Below are positions 11,801-23,605 of a DNA stretch of 64,000 nucleotides, one piece after another. A model generated the notes under the pieces. That model had not been told where the DNA came from. It searched no databases and worked only from the letters and a program-made list of their open reading frames with translations. The DNA comes from Poa pratensis (Eukaryota; Streptophyta; Magnoliopsida; Poales; Poaceae), in assembly GCA_947311845.1 (NCBI GenBank), contig CAMZMU010000117.1:72883444-72947443 (forward strand). The letters run 5' to 3'. Position 1 is the stretch's first letter. Each line of letters opens with the position of its first letter. The position numbers and the translations under genes are program-made.

Positions 11801-14035
11801 CACGGCGGCTAGAGGAAACGAAGCTCCAATCGCTCGGGCCAAGTGGTAGAGCGGAGTCGGGGGAGTATTTTGCCCCAGACGGCGGCGGCGGAGATGGCCG
11901 GAGTCGGCCGGAGCAAGGTGGCGACGGCGAGGGCGACTCGGTCGCCATGCGAGTCGAGCACGGGCACGAGTTCGTGCGAGAGAAGGAGAGAGAAGGTGCG
12001 GCTCGGTCGGTTGACCGAACCCGAGCCACTCCTTTGACCTGGTTCGACCAGGGATTTATTTGCAAAAATTTCAAAATTTATAAATTTCAAACTTCAAAAC
12101 TCAATTTAAAATTCAAATAAATTCCTAAAAATACTTTAAAAATATCTACAAATATTAGCAGAAAATAAGCTATTTAAATAAAATACTAACAAGAATTTTT
12201 GAAAATTATTGCTTTGATTAAAAATTCAAAGATCCTTAAGTGGAAATGACTTGAAATTCTTTTCAAAAACTATTTTCTTAAAGGAAAATAATATGGGAAA
12301 ATAACGTCTTGAAGTTCAATTATATTGAACTATTTCAATTTAATCACTTTAAATTTATTCCTCATGAAAATTGTTGTCAAACTCTTTAAATAATTAAAAA
12401 CTCCAAAACACTCGAAAAGTCTTAAATCCGCAACTTGGGTATTTTGGGGTGACGATGCATCTCATGATTATGCATAAAAGCATGCTCCTAGATTTTTTTC
12501 AGTAGTCCTTATCAGGATTACTTTGCTACTTTCAGAAACTCGGGGTTTTACCGCAAACCCTAGAACCCCGAAGGGTTGAACGGCCATTTCTATCACAGGC
12601 AAGTTCATTCTTGCATGTCCGTTGAAATATTTTTATCAAAGTATTTATAAAATACTATATTTATCATCTGCATAAAAAGAAAAACCTATTTTCGAATGAT
12701 GTGAATTGCTATATATATATTGTTTGGCTGACAATGGAACCACGGTATGATGTGTGGTGGAGGTTCCATTGTACGGGAAAGTATATACCTAGGAATAATT
12801 ACCAATGTCACAGTGATCCTAGCGCCGTATTGAAGCGTTTACCATGAGATCTGGCATGGGACGGTAAAGTCAGCTGCTATCTTCTCTCGTTCACATATCC
12901 TCGGCAGGCTATTACCTGGTTGTGTCCGTTGCGGCGGCCAACAGCGTGGAAGCGCGTGACCTTCCCACCTGACGGGGTGATTGGAATAGAAGCTCGGGAG
13001 GGGTGGCGGGATAGCGGTCTTTGTTACCGGCCGCGCCACAAATGGGCGGATATGTGTTGTGCGGAGAGGGGCAGTGATTGGCTTTGGACTCACACCTGGC
13101 CCCATACCATGGAAGTATGGACGAGTTTGGCCGCTCGGAAAGGCAACAAGGCTGGGTTTCTCTCATGGGTAAAGTTACGCAGCTCTGCAGAGTCAACAAC
13201 AAGAAACTGTGACTGTCACATCCGTGTTCCCGGAAGGAACTACAGACCGCAGCGGGAAAGGCATCCCAAGTGATGACTATGAACCCGTGGAGACTGTGAG
13301 CATAGTTTTCTGAAATAAAACCTGACCTTTTGAAGAAATCTTTTCCAAAACTTGCATTATGTCAATGACCGTTGGTCATGGCAGTAGCTAGTGCATAAAA
13401 CACCTTATCGCCTATAATATGAACTTGCTGAGTAACGCTCGTGTTGCTCACCCTTTCCCCGTTGACCCCCTGCTTAGATTTTGGAGCCATCAACGGAGTT
13501 GACAGTTATCCATCACGACGTCGAGAAGGTCTTCAACAAGGAAACAAGTCTGCCTGGTAAAGCTGGAAGGAGCCAATTGCTACTTCGTCAACGGAAGAAC
13601 GAAGACCACAGTGCCAATGGAGGAACAACGACAACATTACCAATGGTGTAGATGACGACAATATTGCCCGTGGGGAAGACAATGCCTGTTGGAAGGAGGA
13701 GTGGAATCTTAGAGAAATATATCCCAGATGAAATAGAGTAGGGCTGTGAGAACAGCAGTAGTGGATCAGGAATTAGAGTTAGAGCTGATATCCAGCTTAG
13801 ATTTACGATTTGGATCTTTCTGTATTTCATTTGCAAGAGACTTGCTTCAATATAAAAGGAGGGTCTAGAGATTTTGTATTGAATAGTGCTGTAATCCTAT
13901 AGTGTTACCTTGGACCAGCTATGTTTCTGTTGTACTACTCTGATGGATGTAATATTTGCGGAGAGGTCCTTCCGTGCGTGTTACATCAACGACTTGTACA
14001 CTACAACATGCAGTGGTGTGCTGGGTCATCGCACA
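8900..14035 (+). mobile_element. 3' LTR of the plus-strand Gypsy element, about 5.1 kb
   Basis: It starts with TGTAATACCCC after the polypurine tract at 8899. The right edge is set near 14035 (GTCATCGCACA), where a recognisable Gypsy protease frame on the other strand resumes; 13985, 14000 and 14008 also end in ACA and are alternatives. Most of the LTR is A/T-rich U3 with no coding content. A TATA box about 180 bases before the end marks the U3/R region. No gene is seen in 8900-14035. Confidence 0.6.
13851..13860 (+). promoter_or_regulatory. TATA box of the Gypsy LTR promoter
   Basis: The sequence TATAAAAGGA lies about 180 bases before the presumed LTR end, in the place where U3 meets R in long plant LTRs. 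Transcription would go right, into flanking DNA, because this is the 3' LTR. Confidence 0.55.
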
Positions 14036-14547
14036 TATCTTGTTCAAATGTCTCTCCGTGAGACCACCAGGACATTTTCTTAACCATTTTATCACAGTGC
14101 ATGAGTTCATTGTTGGCTACACGCACTGTTACTGCTGGTATATCTGTAAGCTGACACTGCAAACGAGCAACAAAGTTGGAACAGATGAAACTATGACTGC
14201 TGCCTGTGTCAATGAGAATAAGCATAACTTGATTTGTACCAGTGCCCGAATCTGCACAGTATTCCCATCAGCAGCACCCGACAATGCATTTAGAGACAAG
14301 GATAATTGTTGCGCTTCTGCAATGTCTTGGAGTTCCAACAGATTCAACACCTCAGGTGATATTTGAACTCCATGATCTTCCACTGACAGAGCATGAACTG
14401 TTGCCGAAGCTTTGATTGCGCAACTATCGGTTGGATCATACTTGTCGCCACAACGGAAACACAGGCCGTTGGAACGCCTGTACTCCTTGAGTTGCCTCTC
14501 CTTCCAAAAATCACCCTGAATTGGTTTCTGCATAGGCTTTGCTGCAT
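14036..14547 (-). pseudogene. Gypsy zinc-knuckle and truncated aspartic protease
   Basis: On the minus strand a CCHC-like knuckle region (GLCFRCGDKYDPTDSC) is followed by a retropepsin start with the active-site block LIDTGSSHSFI, the D-T-G of aspartic proteases. The two parts are in different frames, so at least one frameshift is present. The protease frame breaks off after about 50 residues at 14036, where the neighbouring Gypsy LTR begins; reverse transcriptase, RNase H and integrase are missing. Confidence 0.75.
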
Positions 14548-14556
14548 CCGGTTTTG

Positions 14557-15609
14557 CTAGCCCAACTTGAGCATATACTGTTTTGTTTGCCCATTGCTTT
14601 TTTGAGAGGTGAGATCTTCCTGCACATGAGCTAAGAGAATTGCTCTGTCGACTGTTTCAGGTAACTGAGAAGCAACTACCAACCTTATTTCATGTTTCAG
14701 ACCTTTGAGAAAATGACCCACAAATAGAGTTTCATCATAATAAGGATTATGGCTACACAATTTGAACATAAGTTCCTGAAATGCAGTGCAATACTCCTCT
14801 ACAGTTCCCTTTTGTGTCAAATTTAGCAGTTCAGACATGAAGTGACGGTGATCATCTACACCAAACTTTGCTTCCACAGCCGTAATGAACTGATGCCAAG
14901 TGAGTACCTCGTGGCATAGCTTGTATGCTTGAAACCAATGGGCAGCATTACCTTCTAGGTTGAGTCTGGCCGTAGTGAGCCACATCGCAGGAGCAATATT
15001 GCAAGCTTGGAAATAGTCGATGCAGTTGTCGCGCCAGAGCCGAGGAAAAGCGCCATTGAATTTAGGAAAATTCATCTTCGGGGTCACCGTTCTACCGCCG
15101 CCAAGGTGCTCGTCCGGAGGTCTGCCCCGTGGACGCGCACCATCTGTGCCCAACGCCACCGCCGCCGTGCCAGGATCCTGAGGACGGGGAGTAGATGAAG
15201 AACCCGCCACGAACCCCGCCGATTGTGTGGCGCCACGCCCGCCGGCCGCCGTAGGTGATTCCAACACGCCTTTCCCCGCCGCCCGATTCGCTGCCCCATC
15301 GCCACCGTCCAGATCCACCGTCAGCGGAGGCTTGGGAGCCCCCAACTTCGCCACCGCCTCCGCCATCGCCGTCATTTGCTGCGAGAGAGATTCCTGGCGA
15401 CGCTCGATGGCGTTCATGATCCTAGTGTGATCGCCGATCGCCCGCGAATTGTTGTCGAGCTGGCTCGCCACCTGCGAGTACGAGGTGTCCAGCAGCCCCA
15501 ATCGCGAGTCGAGCGATCCGATCTGGGTCTGGACTTGCTCCAGGCTGGTGCGGATCGCCACCAGCGACTCCTCCGTCCGCGCCGTCGCCTCGCCCATCGC
15601 CGTGAGCAC
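14557..15609 (-). CDS. Gypsy retrotransposon gag
   Basis: A 350-residue frame on the minus strand. The first part is a coiled-coil-like stretch (about residues 5-75) followed by an Ala/Gly/Pro-rich linker and then the conserved gag core from about residue 180, with the W-x-x-x-C-x-D-Y-F pattern (LWRDNCIDYFQ) and a downstream LEGNAAHWFQAY block, typical of Ty3/Gypsy retrotransposon gag domains of plants. It forms the virus-like particle shell in this family. It lies just inside the 5' LTR and primer binding site at 15793-15803 and continues, after a frameshift, into the knuckle/protease relic. Confidence 0.85.
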   Translation of the reverse strand: MLTAMGEATARTEESLVAIRTSLEQVQTQIGSLDSRLGLLDTSYSQVASQLDNNSRAIGDHTRIMNAIERRQESLSQQMTAMAEAVAKLGAPKPPLTVDLDGGDGAANRAAGKGVLESPTAAGGRGATQSAGFVAGSSSTPRPQDPGTAAVALGTDGARPRGRPPDEHLGGGRTVTPKMNFPKFNGAFPRLWRDNCIDYFQACNIAPAMWLTTARLNLEGNAAHWFQAYKLCHEVLTWHQFITAVEAKFGVDDHRHFMSELLNLTQKGTVEEYCTAFQELMFKLCSHNPYYDETLFVGHFLKGLKHEIRLVVASQLPETVDRAILLAHVQEDLTSQKSNGQTKQYMLKLG

Positions 15610-15792
15610 AAACTCTGTCTGCGGAGAAGGCTTGGGGGGCGCCGTCGCGGCAACACTCGATCCAACAAACCGAGGCGAGGATTTACAGGATATCCGCGCA
15701 GAACTCGATCGAATTCGAATTCGACGCAGAATTCACCTACCCACCCCGGGATTTTACAGCTGCAGATCGAGTGTTCCAAGGACCGACGAGAC

Positions 15793-15803
15793 CTCTGATA
15801 CCA
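15793..15803 (-). other. Primer binding site of the truncated Gypsy element
   Basis: Minus strand TGGTATCAGAG, complementary to initiator tRNA-Met, one base from the LTR edge at 15805. Confidence 0.8.
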
Positions 15804-15804
15804 C

Positions 15805-16107
15805 TATAACTACCCCTGGCCTCCGGTGTGGATCGGGGTGTGAGTTCTATCTGGATTCGATCGAGATGAAGAACAGCAGAGGGGGATCGAGAGAGAAGAG
15901 CAAGCCGAACACGGCAGAGAGAGAAAGGAGCTGGAATTTCAGTTCATTCATTCGATACCCAATACACGGATCCATGTCTGTTTATATCCACGACTTACAG
16001 GTGGGCCCTGGCCCCACACACACAGCTGGCGCAGCAGCTAACCAAACACGCACACGGTACCTATCCAGCCACTGTCGACGTTGTCTTGTACACCCGTAGC
16101 TGTTACA
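15805..16107 (-). mobile_element. 5' LTR of the truncated Gypsy element, about 303 bp
   Basis: On the minus strand it starts at 16107 with TGTAACAGCTACGG and ends GTTATA next to the primer binding site. The ends pair as an imperfect TGTAAC/GTTATA repeat, so the terminal CA seems mutated to TA. It contains no gene. The 3' LTR is not in the window. Confidence 0.6.
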
Positions 16108-16412
16108 GCGGAGAGCGGAGCGGAGACCCAGAATGTTTACCTCACGCTATTAGTTCTATTCAGTTTTGCCCCACGCCTTCAGTTTCTACACAGTTTTGTC
16201 CCTCCTCGCTACACACGAACCTTGCAAAATGTCAAACGGAGCGTTCCATCGAGTCACGTTTTGACCTGCACCGGCAGTTTTGATGTTGCTAGTTTATAAT
16301 GTGTGCGACCAGTTTATAAATCAATGTATAGGCGGAAAGAGTAAACAAAATGAAGAGGTAGAGTTGTGGAGGAACCCTGAATTTGAATGTAACTGACCGA
16401 AACTGAATTTTA

Positions 16413-16762
16413 ATGCCAGGTTTAATGATGAGCTGCGATCTGGGTCCTGCGGCGCTGTTCTTTGAAATGAGCTCGGTGAACCCTTCCGCTAAATTAGCTG
16501 AAGCTCTGGCAGGCCTTAATGCTTTGCAATCTATTATCCCTAGTTATGGAGGGCTACTACAGATCGAAAATGACTGCGCTGCCCTCATCTCTGAAATGAC
16601 AAGTTGAAACAACAGTAATAGAGTAGCTCAGGAACTAGCGGTTTTAGGGCGTGATGTTTTGAGTAAGCAAGTGTTGCTTTATTCTTCTCCTCCCTGTGTA
16701 CTGGAATTAATCAAGGAAGAATGTACCAAAAACAACTCTAGTTGGGTAATACATAAGGCAGT
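16413..16762 (+). pseudogene. RNase H-like (RVT_3 type) domain relic
   Basis: The frame reads AEALAGLNALQSI, then IENDCAALISEM, a TGA stop near 16605, and then in the same frame NRVAQELAVLGRDVL and a C-terminal CVLELIKEEC. This order matches the plant RNase H-like domain found at the end of LINE-type reverse transcriptases and their relatives (E-A-x-A helix, acidic D in E-x-D, N-x-x-A-x-x-L-A). The in-frame stop and lack of upstream reverse transcriptase mark it as a relic. 16108-16412 to its left holds nothing I recognise. Confidence 0.65.
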
Positions 16763-16776
16763 TTAAAAAAAAAATT

Positions 16777-16835
16777 AAGTATAGGGGCCGATCTGAGAAA
16801 GAGATATCATCTCAGACATGCTCCGCCCCTAAATG
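16777..16835. repeat. Short imperfect hairpin
   Basis: Arms TAGGGGC...TCTGAGA and TCTCAGA...GCCCCTA face each other around a loop of about 11 bases. It could be the tip of a short MITE-like sequence. No flanking duplication was identified. Confidence 0.45.
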
Positions 16836-16851
16836 CAATAATATTTTTTTA

Positions 16852-17300
16852 TGGATGGTTGTGATCAAAATTAGATTCCTCCATTTCAACTTAATTAAAC
16901 TCGAATCTATAAGAACTTAATTAAACTCGATTCCCACTTAGTTAAGCTCGATTTCATACAAACACCGATGATTGTGATCGAAATAAGAATCTAGTACCAT
17001 TTCAACTTAATTAAACTATTTCATACAAAAACATAATTAAACATCCTCGGATCCACTATCCAGAACTATTTTCACTTAATTCAACTTGATGTCATACAAA
17101 CTCCGATGGTTGTAATCAAAATCAGATTCCAGTACCATTTCAACTTAATTAAATTTTATCATTAAAAACCTTAATTCAAAATAATGTGATCCATAATTAA
17201 TAAACTTGATTTCATCATACATAGTTCCTACGATAATAACATACACCAACAAAAATAAACTCGATTTCATACAAACTCCTAACAAGGTTAAATATAACAG
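16852..17300. repeat. AT-rich degenerate repeat
   Basis: A block with core CATTTCAACTTAATTAAA recurs near 16875, 16995 and 17135, each preceded by a variant of GATTGTGATCAAAAT; shorter echoes (CTCGATTTCATACAAACTCC) fill the rest. Spacing is irregular (about 110-140 bases). No coding frame. Confidence 0.6.
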
Positions 17301-17547
17301 CAACATTCGTTCATAATTAAAGATACAAGTTTTAGGGTACTTGGCAATTTTAACAACCGTCCATCCGCTCCAATCGGACGGTAGTAAAATTAGAGCTACC
17401 AGAAACTACTAGATTAAAAGAACCCGAAACTACCTGAAACTACCAATATTCTTTTATTTTTTGATCGAAATTAAAAGGGCATTTAGGTAAATTTCCATCT
17501 CAATCTCTCCCCAGATCGGGGCCTCCATCCCCGCCCGAGAAGTGGGC

Positions 17548-18899
17548 CGGCGGGAGCCGCGCCGCTCCCGCGCGGGATCACAGCCGCGCCAGCCGCTACA
17601 AGCACGTGTTCGAGGTAAGCGCACTCGCAGATCCCTGCTCTCTTTTGATTGCTATGCAAGTTTCAAAATATTTCGCATACAGATTTAAGTTCTCGTGTAT
17701 ACGGCATGTGATGCGATCTGATCCTAATTCCCTTGGAAATGGTCATGAAATTTTGCCTATCCAGATTTATATACAGTACAAGAAATCTATAGCTAGCCTG
17801 TTCACTGCCTCGTAAATGCCTGATTGGTCAGCTGTGGTGTGGCCTGTGGGTTAATTCTACCATTTTCACAAGAAGTGATGCTTCCATACATGGGCCTTTT
17901 TTAATCTATATAAGATGCAAGCTATGGAGCTTTCCAATGTCAGTTATGTGCTTTAGAGTTCTTCTCTTGCAGTTAAATTGATTGGAAAGAGCTGTAACCT
18001 GCAATTCAGTATCTTAAAGAGTAGTAAGAAACTAGTTATTGTCACTTAAGCAGTTTAGCTTCTATCTCATTTACTATATGGTGTGCCATTGCAGAGTGAC
18101 GCAATCTATCATTCTGGTTGCACTACCCTATGAGCCACTTTAACTTTACTTATGTACAAAAGTTAATGGATATAGCTGCTCTTGAGATGTTAGATTATGA
18201 GAACAATAGTGTTTAACCATGGAAAGAGCTAGACATTCGTGTAGTCACTAGTATATCCTGAGCCCTTATTGAAGGTTAGAAACTACTGTACACATATCGA
18301 ATACATGCCCAAATCATCCTTTCTTGCCACATATGTTGATTTCATTTGTGTGCTAGTATATTCCGCTAGAGATGCCGTCACATTTGTAAGTGGCAATGGA
18401 ACTAATCAAACCCATTGCTCTCAGTCAGTTTTTGTGACAGATGTTGATTTTCCCCTTTCTTGCAACATACAGCCAGTCTTATTATGGATTATCTCAAGTT
18501 CATGGATGATCATTTGAAAGAATACGCTGATCTTACATGTCTTGCATATAGGCAGCACCCTACGTACTCAAATGATGCAAGCTCTCGAAGGAATAAAGAA
18601 ATGCGACTTATACATCGTGAGGAATTGTCTATACTCAGACTCAGATGATAGTGAGTATGGCATGAGTGAAGATGAGGTATAGTTCCAACCGTCTATCTAT
18701 GTTATCAACATTTTGCCGACATCATTTTTATATTCATAGCTTTCTATTCTTTGGGACAGGAATGTCAATACCCCTACATTGATATTGGCGAGAGGGAACC
18801 GGACGAAGATGCCACATCACCAAGCATAGTGCGCTCTTCACTTAACAATCTCAAGAAAGAATTGTCTTTTGACAACGGTGACGAGCAGAACAGCGCATG
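17548..18899 (+). pseudogene. Spliced gene fragment of unknown function
   Basis: A G/C-rich block ends in a good donor (GTTCGAG then GTAAGC, about 17612). Two downstream exons look real: about 18552-18676 (acceptor ATATAG; frame containing MMQALEGIKKCDLYIV and an acidic SDSDDSEYGMSEDE, donor GTATAG) and 18762-18899 (acceptor GGACAG; ECQYPYIDIGEREPDEDAT ... DEQNSA then TGA). Both join in frame. I do not recognise the protein. Middle exons are not evident, so this may be a captured fragment in the surrounding TIR element or a small unknown gene. The short acidic C-terminus suggests no enzyme. Confidence 0.35.
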
Positions 18900-20855
18900 A
18901 TCATTCAGCACACAAAGAAAATTTAAAAACCAAAATGATGTTTACTGGTTCTTGAATAGGTTTTGAGTTTTCATTATTTGTCCTAAGTGACATTTACTTC
19001 ATGTTTCCTTCTGTTTGATCTCAGTTTTGTAATACGTACAAAGACCATGCGAATATTGATTTGTTCTGAAAGTGCGTATGATCAAGTCGGTTACCACAAT
19101 ACATACGATCCAGTTCTTGTTTCCCGTATGTGAATATTTCTAGCTGTCGCCAGCATGCTGCTGACCTTCTTCCTTTTCAGTCTAATCGATCGGTTAATCT
19201 AACGTTTTTATTCTTCAAGAGCGACCAGTCCTCTGAAAATATCGATCCTTGAGCTACGGAATTTTGACATGACCTATTCCATTTTTGGACATTTTCAGAT
19301 CAGACAACAAACATAGATGATGCTGATAATAACAGAACCACTAGATATACAAATCTGATATTTGATACACAAATCTGTGTAAAGTTACATAATAAACGAA
19401 AATGCCAGCTGAATCTGATCATCATAGGCTCCCTAGTAGAATGATAAGCACACGAATTGGAAGTGAAAGTAAGCCTTCTATTAAATGATCCATTTCTTCA
19501 GTCCAATCGATTGTGTGCACTCAACTGGGTGTGCGGAAAAAATACTGCAGACCAACGCAAACGAGTGCCGATTCGCTGGACGACCGCTTGCTCCAGCACA
19601 CTTCTCTGCTTCTTTCTCCTCCACCCTGACCCTAGCACGGCGCCGCACACGCTGCTGCCACTCCAGCAACTCGATGGACTGGAGTTCTGGGCAACAGAGC
19701 TACACTCCCGAGGAGCCTTCAGTATGTCATGGCAGCGAGTATGCGAGGTGGACTCCCTATATTGTTGACGTGCTGGCCTATGAGGAAGATAAACTGTCAG
19801 CGGAATGAGGAGGCCAAGGAGCAGCATAAGCAACAATATAGTCGATATGTGAAGAGGATTGGTGGTATGGAAAACAGCAAAATGAAATAATCGACCAAAC
19901 TAATGTTCAGTTAACTTCTTTAGTACAACTTTTCTTTCCTATGAGCAATACAGTTCTGCTTTCATTAATGGGGCATGTCTAGCCCCAGCTTTACTTTCCC
20001 CCAAGAAGAAATATTGAGTAAAGGAAACACGCTAATATAGTCGATCTCTGCAAATTTCCAAAACTTAAATAAGTCTGGCATCATGTTTATTTTCTACCGA
20101 GTCTCTGGTTGCAGCAGAAAATTACACAAGGGTCAACTTTTAAAAATCAAGATTCACTGCCTGCTAAGTTCAGAAACACTAATAGACCTGGATGTCGAAA
20201 CCTCCGAAATAGTAAGTGCAAGCTATAAGGTTGTGCCATGCAACAACCAGAACAGTGGATACTTTTCTGCGCTTATAATGGTAACGGTATAGCTTAAGTA
20301 AGATCATGGCCTATAAATCCGTAGTTCTACTCAAGCATTTGTACTCAGTACAGGATAAGGTAACTACCAACGAAACAATATGAGTTAAGTACTTCTCAAC
20401 TGAACAAATAATTTTACAAAGTGCATGAGACAATTAGTGAATTATTCCTCACAACCATAGCATCCCTGTATTTTGATTAGAGCACACTTAAACATATGCT
20501 GAACCTTGGTAATTACAGGTTATTTTTTCAATACTGAAAACAGATAAAACTTTAGTGTTTTCAGCTAGTTATAACCATTAGCACAGTGTGCAGAAGAGCA
20601 AACAAACAAGGTAATCTAAAATTCTGAAAGTTGAATGTTGAACTCCAGCAACTGACAGCTGACAGTTCAAGTTTATTGCGGGCAGTGAGCATACTCTCTG
20701 TATATATCAATCAACTGGCCAAGATTGACTACACGTTGGGATCAACAATTAGCTGACTCACACTCACTCCATGGACAAACAAGCAGAGCACATGAAGTAG
20801 CAGCACGTCAGACAGCGACACACACAGAAACCACGCACGCCGAGCAGACGCGCAA

Positions 20856-21210
20856 TTGCAACGGACGAGAGGGCGGAGGGGAGGGCGTTACCGTGGCCGA
20901 TGCGGCAGGCCGGTGACCTTGGAGTCGGGGGGCGCTCGAGTCGCAGTCCGTCCGCAGGGGCCTCGTCGTGCGGCAAGCAATCCCCCGGTCGACGAGGGGG
21001 CGGATCACTGCCCCGAGATGGGAACGGTGCCCTCCGTTCCCGCAGGCGAGGAGAGATGCCGGCGGCTCCGATCCAGCTGTCCTCAAGGGCCTCGCGGCGC
21101 TTGCGGAACTCTTTGACGACGCGCCCGATCCCGGCACCAGGAGCGTGCTCTTTGGCGGCCGCCGCGATGGCCTCTCAGAGCTGTAGCTGCGGGGGAGGAG
21201 AAGAGCAGGA
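20856..21210. other. G/C-rich exon-like block
   Basis: A CpG-rich island in A/T-rich surroundings with open frames on both strands. On the minus strand a basic frame contains GRVVKEFRKRREALEDSW, which looks more protein-like than the alternatives and ends at a possible donor (CACGGTAACG near 20892). No family recognised. It may be a captured first exon near the right end of the candidate TIR element. Confidence 0.25.
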
Positions 21211-21574
21211 TCTCAGCGACGAGAGGAGAGACGGCGCCACACTCAGCGGATGGAGCGAGCAGCCGAGCAGGACGCGAAAGAGATCGTGGACAAATGACTA
21301 TCATACCCCCGACTGATTATACTTCATTGTCTGCTTAATGCTTGGACGGCTGAAATCATTTAGGATGGATAGATTGAAATCGTACAGCTGAAATAATTAA
21401 CGATGGAAGCTACCTGAAACTACCCGTGGTAGTTTTCCAAGCACCGTAAAAGAGCTCAATTAAAGATAACAACATTTGCATGTCCATCCAGTCGGCACGA
21501 GAGAGAGGGGAGAGTTCTTGTACCGGCTCGTACTCCTCCTCACGCACTGCCATCTAGATCGGGCGAAGCCGAAA

Positions 21575-21838
21575 CTATCTTACACCAATGCAAGGGATCT
21601 TGCACCGACGCGTGGTGGTATCAGAGCGGACTCCTCCTCGCGGGCCCTCTGCCTTGTGCGAGGGTTTCCCCATGCAGGACGCAGCACATTGGAGATTGCA
21701 TTGATGGAAAATAGGTTCTAGAACCAAGATATTCCCCGCGAGCGCCCAAGATGGTTTTTCTTTATTTTCGTCATCGACATCAACCAAATTGCCTGCTTCA
21801 GCGGCGGTCAACTTCACATTCCTCATCATCTCTTCCAT
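21575..21838 (-). pseudogene. Retroelement ORF1 fragment, DUF4283-like
   Basis: The minus-strand frame has KPSWALAGNILVLEPI and later AASCMGKPS, which recalls the W-x-L-x-G-x-x-L and W-G-x-P blocks of the DUF4283 domain in plant LINE-type ORF1 proteins. Only about 80 residues are present and the conserved tryptophan before G-K-P is replaced, so it is a decayed piece at best. 21845-22470 around it holds nothing else I recognise. Confidence 0.4.
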
Positions 21839-22472
21839 TGATTCTTATTCCTTAGATACACCTCCTTCGCTCGAGGCCGTCCTCACTTCGCTTCATCAAT
21901 CTTGTTGGCCGCCACTGACGCATCCCTGTTGCCATGGCAATCAGAAGTTCAGAACACATGCATGCATACACATTTCTTTACTCCATGGAGTCCAACCATC
22001 TTGTGCACACTGACGATCCTCGACCACCACCGCCAAAGTCACTAGAATCTCTAGTCGCCTACGAAGCGACGAAACAGTAACAACGTGAGATTGGGATGAG
22101 CGGGAAAGATGGAAATAAATTGGAGGAGAAACGAACCACATCGCGCGAGATCGGAATCTGATCCGGCAGTGGCACTTCGGTTGTGCCGGAAGGGCGCGAG
22201 GGAGGATGTCTATTCTTTGTTTTGAGAATCAGGGAGGATGTCTATTGATGTACTGTCAATACTCACTAGTAAATCCCATTTTATAAATAAAGAAAAAAAG
22301 TCGAGAAGAAAAGGGACCAACAGTTCAAAGCCAGGCCTATCCGTTCGAGGCCCGAAAGGGAATTTGATGCGGCAGCCCAGTCTGTCTGCACGGAGGATTA
22401 GACGGGCCCAGAAATAACAATTCCCGAGCCAAAATCTTTTGTTTATGCAGTTTTCAAATCTGAAAATTTTGA

Positions 22473-23340
22473 TAAGCCAAAATCATTCCTTTTTTGAATT
22501 TTTCCACGTATATTAAACCAGCAAAGAGTACACGATTACATCGATTACAAAAACAAAACTAAAAGAGACTAGCAAATCTATGAGATTTTCAAGCTCTTTC
22601 TTCATCCATGACACAATCTTGTACTTTTCTGAAGGCAGCCGTAGAACAACGCCAACACCACCAAACCACAGACTTGTGAATACCACCGAAGGTTCTCCCT
22701 TTTTAATTTTGAGCCGCAATGCCAAGGCTTTGTACACGCACGCAGCCATTAAATTAATCAAGCAACATCGGCAAGAGCACCACCACTGATATCCCAGGGA
22801 CTAATAACCGAACCACTTTGTCGACTTCGTTGGGAGCCGAGAGAACGAATCACCATTGCCGAAGACGTAGTAGCCGGGATAGATATTGCGAGGACACCTC
22901 CTCGCGGCAACCATGAGAAACAATCCAAGATTGATCTGGCGAAGCAAGATCTGAAGAACCATACCTAGACAGACTTAATCTTCCAAAGCCACCATTGACG
23001 TCGGGAAGGATATCTCGTCGTCGAACGAAACGTGGAAGATCACTTATTGCAGACGATACCATCTCCATTAACGAAGAAGATGACGACCAAAACCAAACTC
23101 TACCATTAAGAACCTTCGAAAAGCGTCGTGCGCAGTTCCGAGGTCCCCACCTCTTCTAGTGCCAGAACGGCACCTAGACGAAGGCGAGGACCCGTCGAAT
23201 CTTTGCCGGTGGCGACGATGAAGCTGCAGATATCACCGGCGGCGGCGGCGGCTAGGGTTGAAACCCTAGGTCGCCGCCACGATCGCCTCCTCTCCTATCT
23301 TTCTCGTACGTACCGTTTCGTTAAGCCAAAATCATTCCTT
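22473..23340 (-). mobile_element. Retroposon copy A (830 bp) with 19 bp target duplication
   Basis: The insert 22492-23321 is flanked by TAAGCCAAAATCATTCCTT at 22473-22491 and again at 23322-23340. A T-run at its left edge is the poly(A) tail of a minus-strand copy, so it arose by target-primed reverse transcription. It matches copy B (28863-29688) along its whole length. On the minus strand it has a G/C-rich 5' part, a first short frame starting MEMVSSAIS (23068-22850) and an 82-codon frame starting MINLMAACV (22761-22513) with a hydrophobic C-terminal tail. No reverse transcriptase is encoded. Confidence 0.85.
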
Positions 23341-23605
23341 ATATAGCGTCAGACGGAAGCTTATAAGTAGGCCAGCCATGGAGAACAAAATCGAATGTGA
23401 CCAGACAAGAGATGGGGGGAGCAAACTAGGGTTTCTTTTCTTTTACCTTCGCTACAATAGCCGGCAGAGCCATTGACCGTCGCCGTTACGGTTTTACTAC
23501 ACTTATATTACTCTGGTACGTTCCGATGCATGCCTGCTTTTGAGTTTTTTAGTTAGATCAATTCAAACTATTAGAATCTGATTGCAATCGAAGCGTAGTC
23601 TGTAA

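Larger units (their letters stand above)
17326..21457. mobile_element. Candidate TIR element carrying gene fragments, 4.1 kb
   Basis: The left end has TTTTAGGGTACTTGG near 17330; the right end, read on the other strand, has TTTTACGGTGCTTGG near 21450: 13 of 15 bases agree. The 11-base sequence AATTAAAGATA stands at 17315-17325 and 21458-21468, just outside, a length that fits a Mutator-type duplication, but it is A/T-rich and could be chance. Both ends also carry CTACCTGAAACTACC in direct order. No transposase is seen inside. The interior has two G/C-rich first-exon-like blocks (17508-17615 and 20856-21210) and a spliced-looking fragment. 19060-20850 otherwise holds nothing recognisable. Confidence 0.4.

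Noticed and set aside
15007..16099. Plus-strand frames over the Gypsy gag and LTR
   Set aside because: They are antisense shadows of the gag frame, which has recognisable motifs.
19457..19836. Frames of 100-112 codons on both strands
   Set aside because: No motif, no splice context, and open in several frames; not supported as a gene.
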